Below, piece after piece: positions 41,552 to 50,341 of a DNA stretch of 64,000 nt. Position numbers and translations under genes: made by a program. How positions within the stretch are numbered: position 1 is the first letter of the stretch; the number at the start of each line of letters is the position of its first letter. The DNA comes from Allomuricauda sp. GTDB lineage: Bacteria; Bacteroidota; Bacteroidia; Flavobacteriales; Flavobacteriaceae. The stretch spans positions 124,001-188,000 of the forward strand of contig NZ_JACESV010000003.1 in NCBI RefSeq assembly GCF_013911645.1, in the 5' to 3' direction. The notes under the pieces are model-generated. The model made no database searches and had not been told where the DNA came from. It saw only the letters and a program-made list of their open reading frames with translations.

Positions 41552-43036
41552 ATGATGATTAAAAAATTTAGTTTAACCACAATACTTTCAGTGCTGCTAT
41601 TTACAGCATGTGAAGATTTTGAAGACTTCAACAGTAACCCCAACGAACCAACGAGTGTAACCACAGATGTGTTGTTGCCAGGGGTTATTAGATCAAGTGT
41701 GAACACGACCCAAGATGCATCTTTCCTTGTGGGGAACAACGCGGCCCAATTAACGGCAAAAACCCTTCGTTTGGAAGTAGATGCCTACACTTGGAATGCT
41801 TTTCCCATATACTGGGAGGGGTGGTACAATAGCTTGACGGATTTGGAAATCATTGAAAACCAAGCCATACAAAACAACAACCAAGCCTTGGAAGGGGCAA
41901 GCATTGTTTTGCGCTCCTGGATTTTTGAAAACATTACCGATTCCTACGGAAATGTGCCCTATTCCGAAGCCACCAAAGGTGCGGAGCTAAACTTCACCCC
42001 TGTTTATGACGACCAAGAGGACATTTACATGGACCTGCTTTCCGAATTGGAAAGAGCTGACCAACTATTGGCCAGCAATTCCGGTAGCATTGAAGGTGAT
42101 ATCCTGCTAAATGGAGACATCTCCAAATGGAGGAAATTTGCAAATTCTTTACGACTCAGGTTGCTTATGCACGCTAGCAATCAATTGCCAGACGTCGCCT
42201 CAAGATTTCAAACTATTGTAAACGAAGGAAATATAATTACGGGCAATGAGGATAATGTAACGTTGACCTACACTGGGTCTTTTCCGAACGAGTACCCTTT
42301 AATTCCTTTAAAAACAGGAGATTTTGATGCAGTGGCCATAGCAGATGCTTCGGTAAGCGTAATGCAGGGATACAACGACCCACGCCTTTTGCGGTACGCC
42401 AGGCCCAACAACGAAGATTTTGAAATTGACCCAACCATTATTGGAGCTTTTAATGGTCTTGGGGACGATTGCCCAAAAAATGGAGCTTCGCGATTGGGGA
42501 TCCAATATTTTAATTATCCCGATTTGACACAAGCCTCTGATTTGGACCTGCAAATTGCCGAAGGAATCGTGATGACCTATGCCGAAGTGGAGTTCTTACT
42601 TGCCGAGGCTGCCGCCAAAGGATGGATTGCCGATGATATTGAAACGCATTACAGAAATGGCATCCAATCTTCAATGGAATACCACAATGTGGATCTAGTA
42701 CCTTTTGGATGGGCAAGTTTTGATGATTTTTATACCAATTCGGGAGTAGCCTATTCCACAGCTACCGATATTTGGGAGCAGAAATGGTTGGCCTTGTTTT
42801 TCCATGGTATGGAACCTTATTTTGAGGTAAGACGCTGGTATTTCGAATCTGGTAATTCTTTTGATGGTATACCCTTTTTAGGGCCAAGCTGTGGAAATTC
42901 CAACAATGACCAACTTCCCATGAGATTCCTTTATCCGGGTGAAGAACAATCATTGAACATAGATAATTACCAAGCTGCGGTAGATGCCATTGGGGGCACC
43001 GACAGTCAAAATGCAACCACTTGGTTAGTTGAATAA
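41552..43036 (+). CDS. SusD-like outer membrane lipoprotein (second locus)
   Basis: About 494 residues from the ATG at 41552 (or 41555); an in-frame TTG at 41528 would add a leader ahead of the signal peptide. Lipobox LLFTAC. SusD-like_2 subfamily, with DSYGNVPYSE and WRKFANSLRLRL matching the same positions in the SusD at 25.9 kb. Substrate-binding partner of the SusC just upstream (gap 28 bp). Confidence 0.92.
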   Translation: MMIKKFSLTTILSVLLFTACEDFEDFNSNPNEPTSVTTDVLLPGVIRSSVNTTQDASFLVGNNAAQLTAKTLRLEVDAYTWNAFPIYWEGWYNSLTDLEIIENQAIQNNNQALEGASIVLRSWIFENITDSYGNVPYSEATKGAELNFTPVYDDQEDIYMDLLSELERADQLLASNSGSIEGDILLNGDISKWRKFANSLRLRLLMHASNQLPDVASRFQTIVNEGNIITGNEDNVTLTYTGSFPNEYPLIPLKTGDFDAVAIADASVSVMQGYNDPRLLRYARPNNEDFEIDPTIIGAFNGLGDDCPKNGASRLGIQYFNYPDLTQASDLDLQIAEGIVMTYAEVEFLLAEAAAKGWIADDIETHYRNGIQSSMEYHNVDLVPFGWASFDDFYTNSGVAYSTATDIWEQKWLALFFHGMEPYFEVRRWYFESGNSFDGIPFLGPSCGNSNNDQLPMRFLYPGEEQSLNIDNYQAAVDAIGGTDSQNATTWLVE

Positions 43037-43044
43037 AACCAATA

Positions 43045-43071
43045 AAATGCTGTTTTTCCAAACCAGCGTTT
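43045..43071 (+). terminator. Terminator-like hairpin after SusD
   Basis: AAATGCTG pairs with CAGCGTTT (one G-T wobble), loop 11 bases, followed by TTT. It would end the SusCD transcript 50 bp before the BCCT gene, perhaps only partly. Confidence 0.5.
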
Positions 43072-43121
43072 TTTATATTGTAGCAATTTCACTATTCCCT
43101 TACGCTAAAACAACACTATAA

Positions 43122-44714
43122 ATGGCCAAAAAAAGAGGAGGAAAAAAGTATTTTGACATTCATGCTCCTGTATTTTATCCCGCAGCGGTCATAATTTTGG
43201 CCACCATTCTGGCTTCTTTTTTCTATAGTGAATCTTTGGTGAAGTCCTTTGGCTTTTTCCAAGAAAAAACATCAGAATACGCGGGCTGGTTCTTCATCCT
43301 TTGCATGAATGTTTTTGTAGTATCTGCACTGTGGTTTGCTTTTAGCAAGTTTGGAAAAATAAGATTGGGCGGTCCCAAGGCCAGACCTCAATTTTCAACT
43401 TTTTCTTGGTTTTCCATGCTGTTTTCAGCAGGTTTGGGCATTGGATTAATGTTTTATGGGGTGGCAGAACCCATGTTCCACTATGGCAACCCACCCCTAC
43501 CTGTAGAAAATATTGGGGAAAGAGCGGAAAACGCCATGTTGTTTACTTTTTTGCACTATGGCTTCCATGGGTGGGCTCCCTACGTGATCGTAGGTTTGGC
43601 ATTGGCATTTTTCACCTTTAACAAAGGATACCCCTTAACCATAAGCTCCCTCTTCCGGCCTTTAATAGGAAATCGGGTCAATGGATTCTTGGGGCACTTA
43701 ATTGATATCTCCGCTGTAATCGCCACATTGTTTGGGTTGGCCACAACCTTGGGGATAGGGGTTCAACAAATAGGCTCGGGGCTCGACTTTCTGTTCGGTA
43801 TAGAAAATAGCACGAACACGCATATTACCCTTATTGCCTGTATCACTTTGGCAGCCACAGCCTCCGTAATTTTAGGTTTGGACAAAGGGGTTCGTTTTTT
43901 AAGTGTCGTCAACATGAGGCTGGCACTTCTTTTCTTGATTTTTATATTATTTATTGGCCCAACCTCTTTTATTATGGATGGTCTTATCCAAAACGTGGGA
44001 AACTATTTTAATTCCCTTATAAAAGTGGGAACTTGGGCAGAGACTTATCAAAATAACAATTGGCAGCATGACTGGACCGTTTTTTATTGGGCTTGGTGGA
44101 TTAGTTGGTCCCCCTTTGTGGGCATGTTTATTGCGCGTGTTTCCAAAGGTCGTACCGTAAAAGAGTTTATTTTGGGCGTGCTGTTGGTGCCCTCTCTATT
44201 GGTTTTTGTATGGATGTCCGTTTTTGGCGGGGCGGCAATTTTTGTTGAATCCCAAGGAATAGCCCCAATTGCCCAAAGTGTAACCGATGACCTTTCCACA
44301 GCATTATTTGTTCTGTTGCAAGAGTTTCCGCTCTCGTCCATTACCTCTTTTGTAGGGATTGTTTTAGTGACCATTTTCTTTGTAACTTCATCCGACTCAG
44401 GTTCTTTGGTCATAGACAGCATCACCTCTGGAGGGAAATTGGACGCCCCTGTGGGCCAACGTATATTTTGGGCCTTGCTGGAAGGTGGTGTGGCAGCATC
44501 CCTTTTGTTTGCGGGAGGATTAAAAGCATTACAATCGGCCGTAATATCGGCAGGACTTCCGTTTGCCATTATTATCTTGCTGATCATTTACTCATTGGCC
44601 AAAGAGTTTACCAAAACCACGCATAAGATGTGGTTAAAAGCAAAAGAAAAGGAGAGAAAAGAATATTTGGAACAATTGAAAACAATCATCAATTCCGAAG
44701 ACGATGAAGATTGA
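43122..44714 (+). CDS. BCCT-family transporter
   Basis: A 530-residue inner-membrane protein with 12 predicted helices. It carries the BCCT glycine stretch SAGLGIGLMFYGVAEPM and the tryptophan-rich helix WAWWISWSPFVGMFIARVSK, which forms the quaternary-amine site in BetP. Substrates in the family are betaines, choline, carnitine and DMSP-type compounds. It ends 11 bp inside the universal stress protein gene, so they are coupled, as in other bacteria where a USP modulates a transporter. It may continue the route of the solute taken up by the SusCD pair upstream. Confidence 0.92.
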   Translation: MAKKRGGKKYFDIHAPVFYPAAVIILATILASFFYSESLVKSFGFFQEKTSEYAGWFFILCMNVFVVSALWFAFSKFGKIRLGGPKARPQFSTFSWFSMLFSAGLGIGLMFYGVAEPMFHYGNPPLPVENIGERAENAMLFTFLHYGFHGWAPYVIVGLALAFFTFNKGYPLTISSLFRPLIGNRVNGFLGHLIDISAVIATLFGLATTLGIGVQQIGSGLDFLFGIENSTNTHITLIACITLAATASVILGLDKGVRFLSVVNMRLALLFLIFILFIGPTSFIMDGLIQNVGNYFNSLIKVGTWAETYQNNNWQHDWTVFYWAWWISWSPFVGMFIARVSKGRTVKEFILGVLLVPSLLVFVWMSVFGGAAIFVESQGIAPIAQSVTDDLSTALFVLLQEFPLSSITSFVGIVLVTIFFVTSSDSGSLVIDSITSGGKLDAPVGQRIFWALLEGGVAASLLFAGGLKALQSAVISAGLPFAIIILLIIYSLAKEFTKTTHKMWLKAKEKERKEYLEQLKTIINSEDDED

Positions 44715-45585
44715 CAAACTATTTATAGGTCTGGATTTATCCAAATACGACAATGCTTGTATTGAAAATGCCTATTACCTCTTGAACCATATTCCTACGA
44801 TTGAGACGGTGGTACTCTACCATAACATTAAGTTTGATTTTATCGGGGAACTTGATGAGTTTACAGCTTTGAGCTGTAGTCAATTACGGGAGAAAATCCT
44901 GAAGCATTTCAAAAAAGTGTATGTTCCCATGTTCAAAGAACATTCGGAAAAGGTTATTCCCACCGTTACCGACGATAACAACACCATAAATGCTTTAAAG
45001 AACCAATTGGCTTACAACACCAATTCAACACTGTTTATTTTTGGCAGTAAATCCCAAGAGGATGGTACCGGAGATGTTCCCATGAAGACCGTATCACTTA
45101 AAATGTACGATGCCCCGGCACTTTTTTGCCCCTCACCGGCCAAAACACCTTATAAAACACTTTTTGCGGCTATCGACCTTAAAACAAAAGGGAGCGACAA
45201 AAATGTGATTACTTGGTCCAACAACTTTAGGGAACACTTTCCCAATATAGAGGTTACCGGTGTTTATGTAAACGAAACGCCCATTGCCTATTTCCCCTAT
45301 ATTGAACAAGGGGATGATGAAATTGCAGATGAGTTATGGCATAATTGCGAAGCCAAATTCAAGAAACTCACAGAAAACCATCAAAAACATGTAAAAGAAT
45401 GGGATTTTAAACTTTTAAAAGGCAAGGGTGTGGTTCAACACTTGAAAAAAGCCATCAAAAAAGAGAAACCCAATTTATTGATTGTTGGCAGAAATTCTAC
45501 TTTTTTTCGCAACACCAACGTCTACGGAAGTACTACCAGAAAACTGCTGATGAGCGCTCCGAAAGTTCCCGTACTTGTAATCTGA
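44704..45585 (+). CDS. Universal stress protein, two-domain
   Basis: A 293-residue cytoplasmic protein of two UspA-like halves (about 1-150 and 155-293). The C-terminal half ends with LLIVGRNSTFF, NVYGSTTRKLL and a final VPVLVI strand, the usual nucleotide-binding end of USPs, slightly altered in the first glycine motif. It overlaps the BCCT gene by 11 bp and is convergent with the DUF1080 gene. Probable role: regulator or energy sensor for the transporter, by analogy. Confidence 0.85.
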   Translation: MKIDKLFIGLDLSKYDNACIENAYYLLNHIPTIETVVLYHNIKFDFIGELDEFTALSCSQLREKILKHFKKVYVPMFKEHSEKVIPTVTDDNNTINALKNQLAYNTNSTLFIFGSKSQEDGTGDVPMKTVSLKMYDAPALFCPSPAKTPYKTLFAAIDLKTKGSDKNVITWSNNFREHFPNIEVTGVYVNETPIAYFPYIEQGDDEIADELWHNCEAKFKKLTENHQKHVKEWDFKLLKGKGVVQHLKKAIKKEKPNLLIVGRNSTFFRNTNVYGSTTRKLLMSAPKVPVLVI

Positions 45586-45597
45586 TGAAGGATTTGC

Positions 45598-46362
45598 TTA
45601 GAGTTCCCTGATTTTTATATTTCGGAACCAAGTTTCAAAATACCAATACTGCAGTGCTATTTTGCCCTCGGTGGTACGGCCAAACTCAGGATATTTGGAA
45701 AAATGGGTCTCAGCGATCCTTTCTTTCCATTCAGATGTGCTGAAATCTTCCTCAGCAGTGAGAACCCCATTCAGGTAAAACGCTACTTTCCCGTCCACTT
45801 GTTTTATTCGGGTCTTGTTCCACTCCCCTTGTTTTACCTCCACTTTATTTTGCTGAGGCTGAAAAACGTACAAACAACCCGGCCTTTTCTCTGGTACATC
45901 GTAATCCATGTGGTCCGCTCCCAACATTTGATATTCCGGGCCACTTTGCCATGCGGTCGGAACATCCGGCATTTCTTGTACATTGATAAAAATTCCGCTA
46001 TTTCCGTTCCCAGCCACCTTCCATTCCAATACTAGTTCATAATCGTCGTAAGTCTGATCGGTAACCAAATCGCCTGCCGTTAAAGATTCATCGCTGGTAT
46101 TGCTGTGCAGTTCACCATCCACAACCTCCCAAACCGAATTGGCGTTGGGATCGTTGTACAGGTGCCATCCGTCCATCGTCTCTCCATCAAAAAGCAACTT
46201 CCATCCTTCTTTCTTTTCCACCTCCAACAATTGGTTATGGGCAGCATTTTCTATGGCAGCCTTTTTGGTTCGCCAAGTATTGGCCTCTTCCTTTTTGTTC
46301 TCGCTCTTGCAGGAAGCCAACACTAATAATGCGATAATACATGGGGTAATTCTTGAATACAT
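45598..46362 (-). CDS. DUF1080 (3-keto-disaccharide hydrolase-type) lipoprotein
   Basis: A 254-residue lipoprotein, lipobox LVLASC (about residue 18). From residue 55 it is a DUF1080 concanavalin-like domain: GWKLLFDGETMDGWHLYND, then WKVAGNGNSGIFINV, HMDYDVPEKRPGCLY and the C-terminal WFRNIKIREL. The family includes 3-keto-glycoside hydrolases and many members of unknown substrate. It stands alone, convergent with the USP gene. Confidence 0.87.
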   Translation of the reverse strand: MYSRITPCIIALLVLASCKSENKKEEANTWRTKKAAIENAAHNQLLEVEKKEGWKLLFDGETMDGWHLYNDPNANSVWEVVDGELHSNTSDESLTAGDLVTDQTYDDYELVLEWKVAGNGNSGIFINVQEMPDVPTAWQSGPEYQMLGADHMDYDVPEKRPGCLYVFQPQQNKVEVKQGEWNKTRIKQVDGKVAFYLNGVLTAEEDFSTSEWKERIAETHFSKYPEFGRTTEGKIALQYWYFETWFRNIKIREL

Positions 46363-46526
46363 TTGTGGTTTAGTTTGATTTATAGTGCAGTCGCTAAAGA
46401 TAAAAAAAGAAATTCATCCAATGTTGCCCAGATATATATCAATACAATTTTTGATGGTTAAGTGACTTAAGTCACTTTGGGGAAAATCGGGTTTTTATAA
46501 ATTGCAGTCTATAATTTTTAGAAACA

Positions 46527-46826
46527 ATGAAAGGAAATTTTGCAGCTTTGATCAACAGCGACCAATTAACGCTAGTAGATTTTTCGGCAGAATGGTGTGG
46601 TCCCTGTAAAATGTTGGCCCCAATTCTAAAACAGGTAAAAGATGAAATGGGCGATGATCTAAAAATTGTGAAAATAGACGTCGACAAAAACCAAAGCCTT
46701 GCCAACACCTACCAAGTTAGGGGTGTTCCTACAATGATCTTCTTTAAAAATGGCGAACAACTCTGGAGAAAATCCGGAGTACTGCAAAAGGGGGAAATTG
46801 TGCAATTGGCAAAATCGTTCTTGTAA
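46527..46826 (+). CDS. Thioredoxin
   Basis: A 99-residue thioredoxin with the active site W23-C-G-P-C27 and the cis-proline segment RGVPTMIFF. No signal peptide, so cytoplasmic. It is slightly shorter than E. coli TrxA (109). It is convergent, with a 12-bp gap, with the pair of universal stress proteins. Confidence 0.93.
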   Translation: MKGNFAALINSDQLTLVDFSAEWCGPCKMLAPILKQVKDEMGDDLKIVKIDVDKNQSLANTYQVRGVPTMIFFKNGEQLWRKSGVLQKGEIVQLAKSFL

Positions 46827-46838
46827 TCTTTTACCGTG

Positions 46839-47699
46839 TTATTCAAATAAGTGGATGACCAAAAACGGCACCTTGGAGTTAAAGCTCACTTTTTTGATGA
46901 CAGGTTCCCGTGTCAATCTTTCAAAGAAAGTATGGTTTTGATTGATCATTACAACCATATCAATGGTTTTGTCTTTTTCAACCAATTGCTGAATGGTATT
47001 GTTAACTGAAGTATCCTTTTCCACCTCAATAAATTCGTAGTCGATGGATTTAAGACGGTTTTTCAATCCTTTTTTGGAAGCTTGTTGTTCAGGAGCCAGT
47101 GCATCCAAACTGCCTACATGGGCTATCCATAATTTAGCTTTGAAATGTTCGACGAAATTCAAAAGTGGTTTCAGTTCGTAGTTTTCAAAGAGGTGTTCAT
47201 AACCCGTCGCCAATAGTATGGCATCTATTTCTTTTTCTATTTGATAATCATCGGGCACGGCAATAACAGGGCAAAAATCGACTTCCTTGATAACTTTATA
47301 GGTATTGCTTCCTATAAAGACTTCTTTTAATCCCGAGGCCCCTTTGGTTCCCATAATAACATAATCAATCTCCTCGCGGTACACTGTCTTGCCAATGGCA
47401 TTGACAAGGGTATCCGGAACGGAACGGGCAATAAATGTATGTTCTGGGTTTTTGTCAAAGCTTTTTATTTTTTCCAATTCCCTTTTGAGGTCACGGTCGG
47501 ATTGTTCCTTGATCAAATTGTACAAACGGGTATCATTGGCTCCCGCCATTTTGGTTGATAAGCCGGAGGCACCCACCTGATAAGAATTCAGGATAAAAAA
47601 ATCACAGGGAACATCTTTAAAGATCGTCAAAGCATAAGCAATGGCGTTCCAAGCATTATTGGAAAAGTCCGTGGGCAATATGATCCGTTTTTTCTTCAC
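46839..47699 (-). CDS. Universal stress protein, two-domain
   Basis: A 286-residue tandem UspA-like protein starting MKKKRIILPTDFSNNAWNA. The first half carries DYVIMGTKGASGLKEVFIGSNT, a good G-x2-G-x9-G(S/T) nucleotide motif; the second half is more divergent. It lies 4 bp downstream of a second such gene, and the pair form an operon. Role likely in starvation or redox response. Confidence 0.88.
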   Translation of the reverse strand: MKKKRIILPTDFSNNAWNAIAYALTIFKDVPCDFFILNSYQVGASGLSTKMAGANDTRLYNLIKEQSDRDLKRELEKIKSFDKNPEHTFIARSVPDTLVNAIGKTVYREEIDYVIMGTKGASGLKEVFIGSNTYKVIKEVDFCPVIAVPDDYQIEKEIDAILLATGYEHLFENYELKPLLNFVEHFKAKLWIAHVGSLDALAPEQQASKKGLKNRLKSIDYEFIEVEKDTSVNNTIQQLVEKDKTIDMVVMINQNHTFFERLTREPVIKKVSFNSKVPFLVIHLFE

Positions 47700-47703
47700 G
47701 ATT

Positions 47704-48549
47704 TTATCTCTTAATGTTCTGCATTACCATAAATGGTATTTTAATCTTCAACCCCAGTAAATCTACTGTCGACCTATAGAGCATATCCTCAAAAAAGGAG
47801 TGCCTTGAGTTCAACATAACAAGCATTCCTGCGTCTTTTTGCTCAATCTGCTCCAGAATAACCTCTGCTTTGTTTTTAACGGGCGTTGTCTCAAAATGGA
47901 GGTAGCTATTGGCCAAGGTTTCTTCCAAAAACAACTTGTTATCTTCTTGTCGAGGACTGAGTTCATCAAAATCTGTGATGTACAAACAGTATACCTTGGA
48001 CTTAAATTTACCGGCCAGGTCGCCTAAAAGTTTTAACTCCCTTCGCTTATAAGGAAGCAAATAATCTGTTGGAAAAAGAATGGCCTTAGGCTGTCTGTAC
48101 TCAAAATCTTCCGGTATGGCCAGCACCGGACACTTTACATATTTAAAAATTTCTATGGTGAAACTCCCGAATGTGGTTTTGTGATCGCTGGTCTCCCCTT
48201 TGGTTCCCATGATCACCACATCAATGTTCATTTCATCCACAAAATCATTTATACTATCCACTAGATTGTCAAAACGTGCTACGGTCTCAAAATTGTGCAA
48301 GGGGTTTGGTGGTTCTCCAATTACGGAGTTGACCAATTTATCCAATTTCTTTACCGTTTGTTCCCTTTTCTCTTCTTTCAGTTTCTCAACACCCTCTAAC
48401 ACTGCTGTTTTGTACTTGCCGTACACCTCCTCGCCATAGGCATGCAGTACAAAAAAACAAGCGCGCTCACATTTAAAAAGCTCTTGTGCATATTGCAGGG
48501 CATGCAAAGCATTTTTTGAAAAATCGGTAGGAATCAATACGGTTTTCAT
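47704..48549 (-). CDS. Universal stress protein, two-domain
   Basis: A 281-residue tandem UspA-like protein starting MKTVLIPTDFSKNALHA. The first half has VVIMGTKGETSDHKTTFGSFT, matching the nucleotide-binding loop. First gene of the USP pair. A minus-strand TATCTTTG box (48567-48574) lies 18 nt upstream of the ATG. Confidence 0.88.
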   Translation of the reverse strand: MKTVLIPTDFSKNALHALQYAQELFKCERACFFVLHAYGEEVYGKYKTAVLEGVEKLKEEKREQTVKKLDKLVNSVIGEPPNPLHNFETVARFDNLVDSINDFVDEMNIDVVIMGTKGETSDHKTTFGSFTIEIFKYVKCPVLAIPEDFEYRQPKAILFPTDYLLPYKRRELKLLGDLAGKFKSKVYCLYITDFDELSPRQEDNKLFLEETLANSYLHFETTPVKNKAEVILEQIEQKDAGMLVMLNSRHSFFEDMLYRSTVDLLGLKIKIPFMVMQNIKR

Positions 48550-48566
48550 GGGTATCTCGCTTTTAC

Positions 48567-48574
48567 CAAAGATA
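48567..48574 (-). promoter_or_regulatory. Putative -7 box of the USP pair
   Basis: Minus-strand TATCTTTG matches TAnnTTTG and is 18 nt ahead of the ATG at 48549, the same leader length as for the Hip modules. Confidence 0.4.
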
Positions 48575-48664
48575 AATCGATGAAAACGTATAAAAAATGA
48601 CGTAGGTCACGATATTGATTGAAAATATCTTAATATCCTTTATTTTGAGAGACTTCCATAAAAC

Positions 48665-48692
48665 AATAGTGCCCCTTAAAAGGAGCACTATT
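48665..48692 (-). terminator. Terminator-like hairpin after the arabinose operon
   Basis: AATAGTGC (48665-48672) pairs with GCACTATT (48685-48692) around a 12-base loop with further C-G pairs, followed on the minus strand by TGTTTTATGG. It lies 24 bp past the symporter stop. Confidence 0.5.
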
Positions 48693-48715
48693 TATACTAT
48701 ATATTCTAATAGTTA

Positions 48716-50335
48716 TTATTTACCATTGAACCATATCATCACATAAGCAACGATAGCTATAATAATCACAGAAATGGCAATATCTTTCCAATTGTAGCTG
48801 CTTTTGTTCTTCTTTCTTTCTTCATCAGAAATAGTGGCATAAGTAAGGTTCTTTAGTTTTTCATCTGATGGTGCCGGAGTAGCATAACTCACGACCACAA
48901 TCAATATAATACAGAAAAGGAAGAACCATGATGCAAAGGACAAAAAGTTCATATCTCCTAAAAGGAACCAGAAACTTGCGGGATCCAATGAATCTTTGAC
49001 CAATTCAAGAACAATCCTTAAAGCTCCAACAATAAATCCAACCACCATGGTTACAAATGCGCCTTGTGAGTTGATTCGTTTATGGAAAATACCCAGTAAG
49101 AACACCGCCGTAATCGGAGGAGCAATATAAGATTGAACGCTTTGCAGATATTCGTAGAGTACCCCGGAGATATTGGCCATGATCGGAATCCAAATAATAC
49201 CGATAATCACAACTATTATTGTTGCGATCTGTCCTGTTCGCACCAATTTTTTCTCTGGCGCATTGGGTCTTAGTTTTTTATAGATGTCCACCGTAAACAA
49301 GGTAGAGCACGAATTAAATACTGAGGCCAAAGAACTCATCAAAGCGGCCAAAAGTCCTGCTGCCACCAACCCTCGAAGTCCCGATGGCAACAAGTTACTC
49401 ATCAAAACCGGGAATGCTTCATCTGGACTGTCCCAGTGCAATTCTCCCCTCATCTTTAAGGTAAGGGCGATCACACCTGGAATCAAGAACAAGAATACAG
49501 GGAAGAGCTTTAACAAAGCACCAAAAATCGTTCCTCGCCTACCTTCTTTAATATTCTTTGCGGTTAAGGCACGCTGCACAATATATTGGTCCGTACACCA
49601 ATACCAAATACCGGTAATGGTACTGGCAATTAAAAGTGATGGCCAAGGAAAATCAGGGTCTGAGGCCGACCTCCACATGTTAAGGTATTCAGGGGTTACG
49701 GTTTCTTTCATACTTTCCCATCCGCCTACATGGTCTAAACCAATAAATGTTAGGGCCGCGGCTCCTATTACCAAGATAATGGCCTGCAAGGTTTCTGTAT
49801 ATACCACGGCACGCATACCTCCAAGCACAGTATAAATCCCTGTAAGCACAACGGTTGCTATGGCACCTGTCCAAAAGTCGATACCCAATAATGCCGACAC
49901 CACTACTCCACCAGCATAAATGGTTACGGAAATTTTGGTGAGCACATAGGCCACGATGGAAAATACGGAGAGAATCCATCTGGCCCTTGCATCAAATCGT
50001 TTTTCCAAAAATTCGGGCATGGTAAACACTCCCGCTCTTGCATAGAAGGGCAAGAACACCCAACCAAGAATAAGAACGATCCAAGCCTGTATTTCGTAAA
50101 TAAGCATGGGCAAACGGTCCCCTGCACCAGCTCCTGCCAATCCCACAACATGCTCCGAACCAATATTCGATGCGAAAATTGAAGCACCAACAACAAACCA
50201 CCCTACATTTCTACCTGCCAAGAAATAATCCTCGGTGTTGTTCTCTTTTTTTCGGATTACCCATAGGGCTATTCCTAGAAGTACCAGAAAATACATGGAT
50301 ATAGCAATCCAATCAAAAGTATCCAGCGTCTGCAT
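48716..50335 (-). CDS. Sodium:solute symporter (SSS family), probable L-arabinose importer
   Basis: A 539-residue inner-membrane protein with about 14 hydrophobic helices. SSS hallmarks: YFLAGRNVGWFVVGASIFASNIGSEH near the start is split here as FLAGRNVGWF and FASNIGSEH, and GGMRAVVYTETLQ in the middle. SGLT-type members carry sugars. It is last in the minus-strand araB-araD-araA-galM operon (6 bp after galM), so L-arabinose is the likely cargo; that rests on context. Confidence 0.87.
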   Translation of the reverse strand: MQTLDTFDWIAISMYFLVLLGIALWVIRKKENNTEDYFLAGRNVGWFVVGASIFASNIGSEHVVGLAGAGAGDRLPMLIYEIQAWIVLILGWVFLPFYARAGVFTMPEFLEKRFDARARWILSVFSIVAYVLTKISVTIYAGGVVVSALLGIDFWTGAIATVVLTGIYTVLGGMRAVVYTETLQAIILVIGAAALTFIGLDHVGGWESMKETVTPEYLNMWRSASDPDFPWPSLLIASTITGIWYWCTDQYIVQRALTAKNIKEGRRGTIFGALLKLFPVFLFLIPGVIALTLKMRGELHWDSPDEAFPVLMSNLLPSGLRGLVAAGLLAALMSSLASVFNSCSTLFTVDIYKKLRPNAPEKKLVRTGQIATIIVVIIGIIWIPIMANISGVLYEYLQSVQSYIAPPITAVFLLGIFHKRINSQGAFVTMVVGFIVGALRIVLELVKDSLDPASFWFLLGDMNFLSFASWFFLFCIILIVVVSYATPAPSDEKLKNLTYATISDEERKKNKSSYNWKDIAISVIIIAIVAYVMIWFNGK

Positions 50336-50341
50336 AATAGT

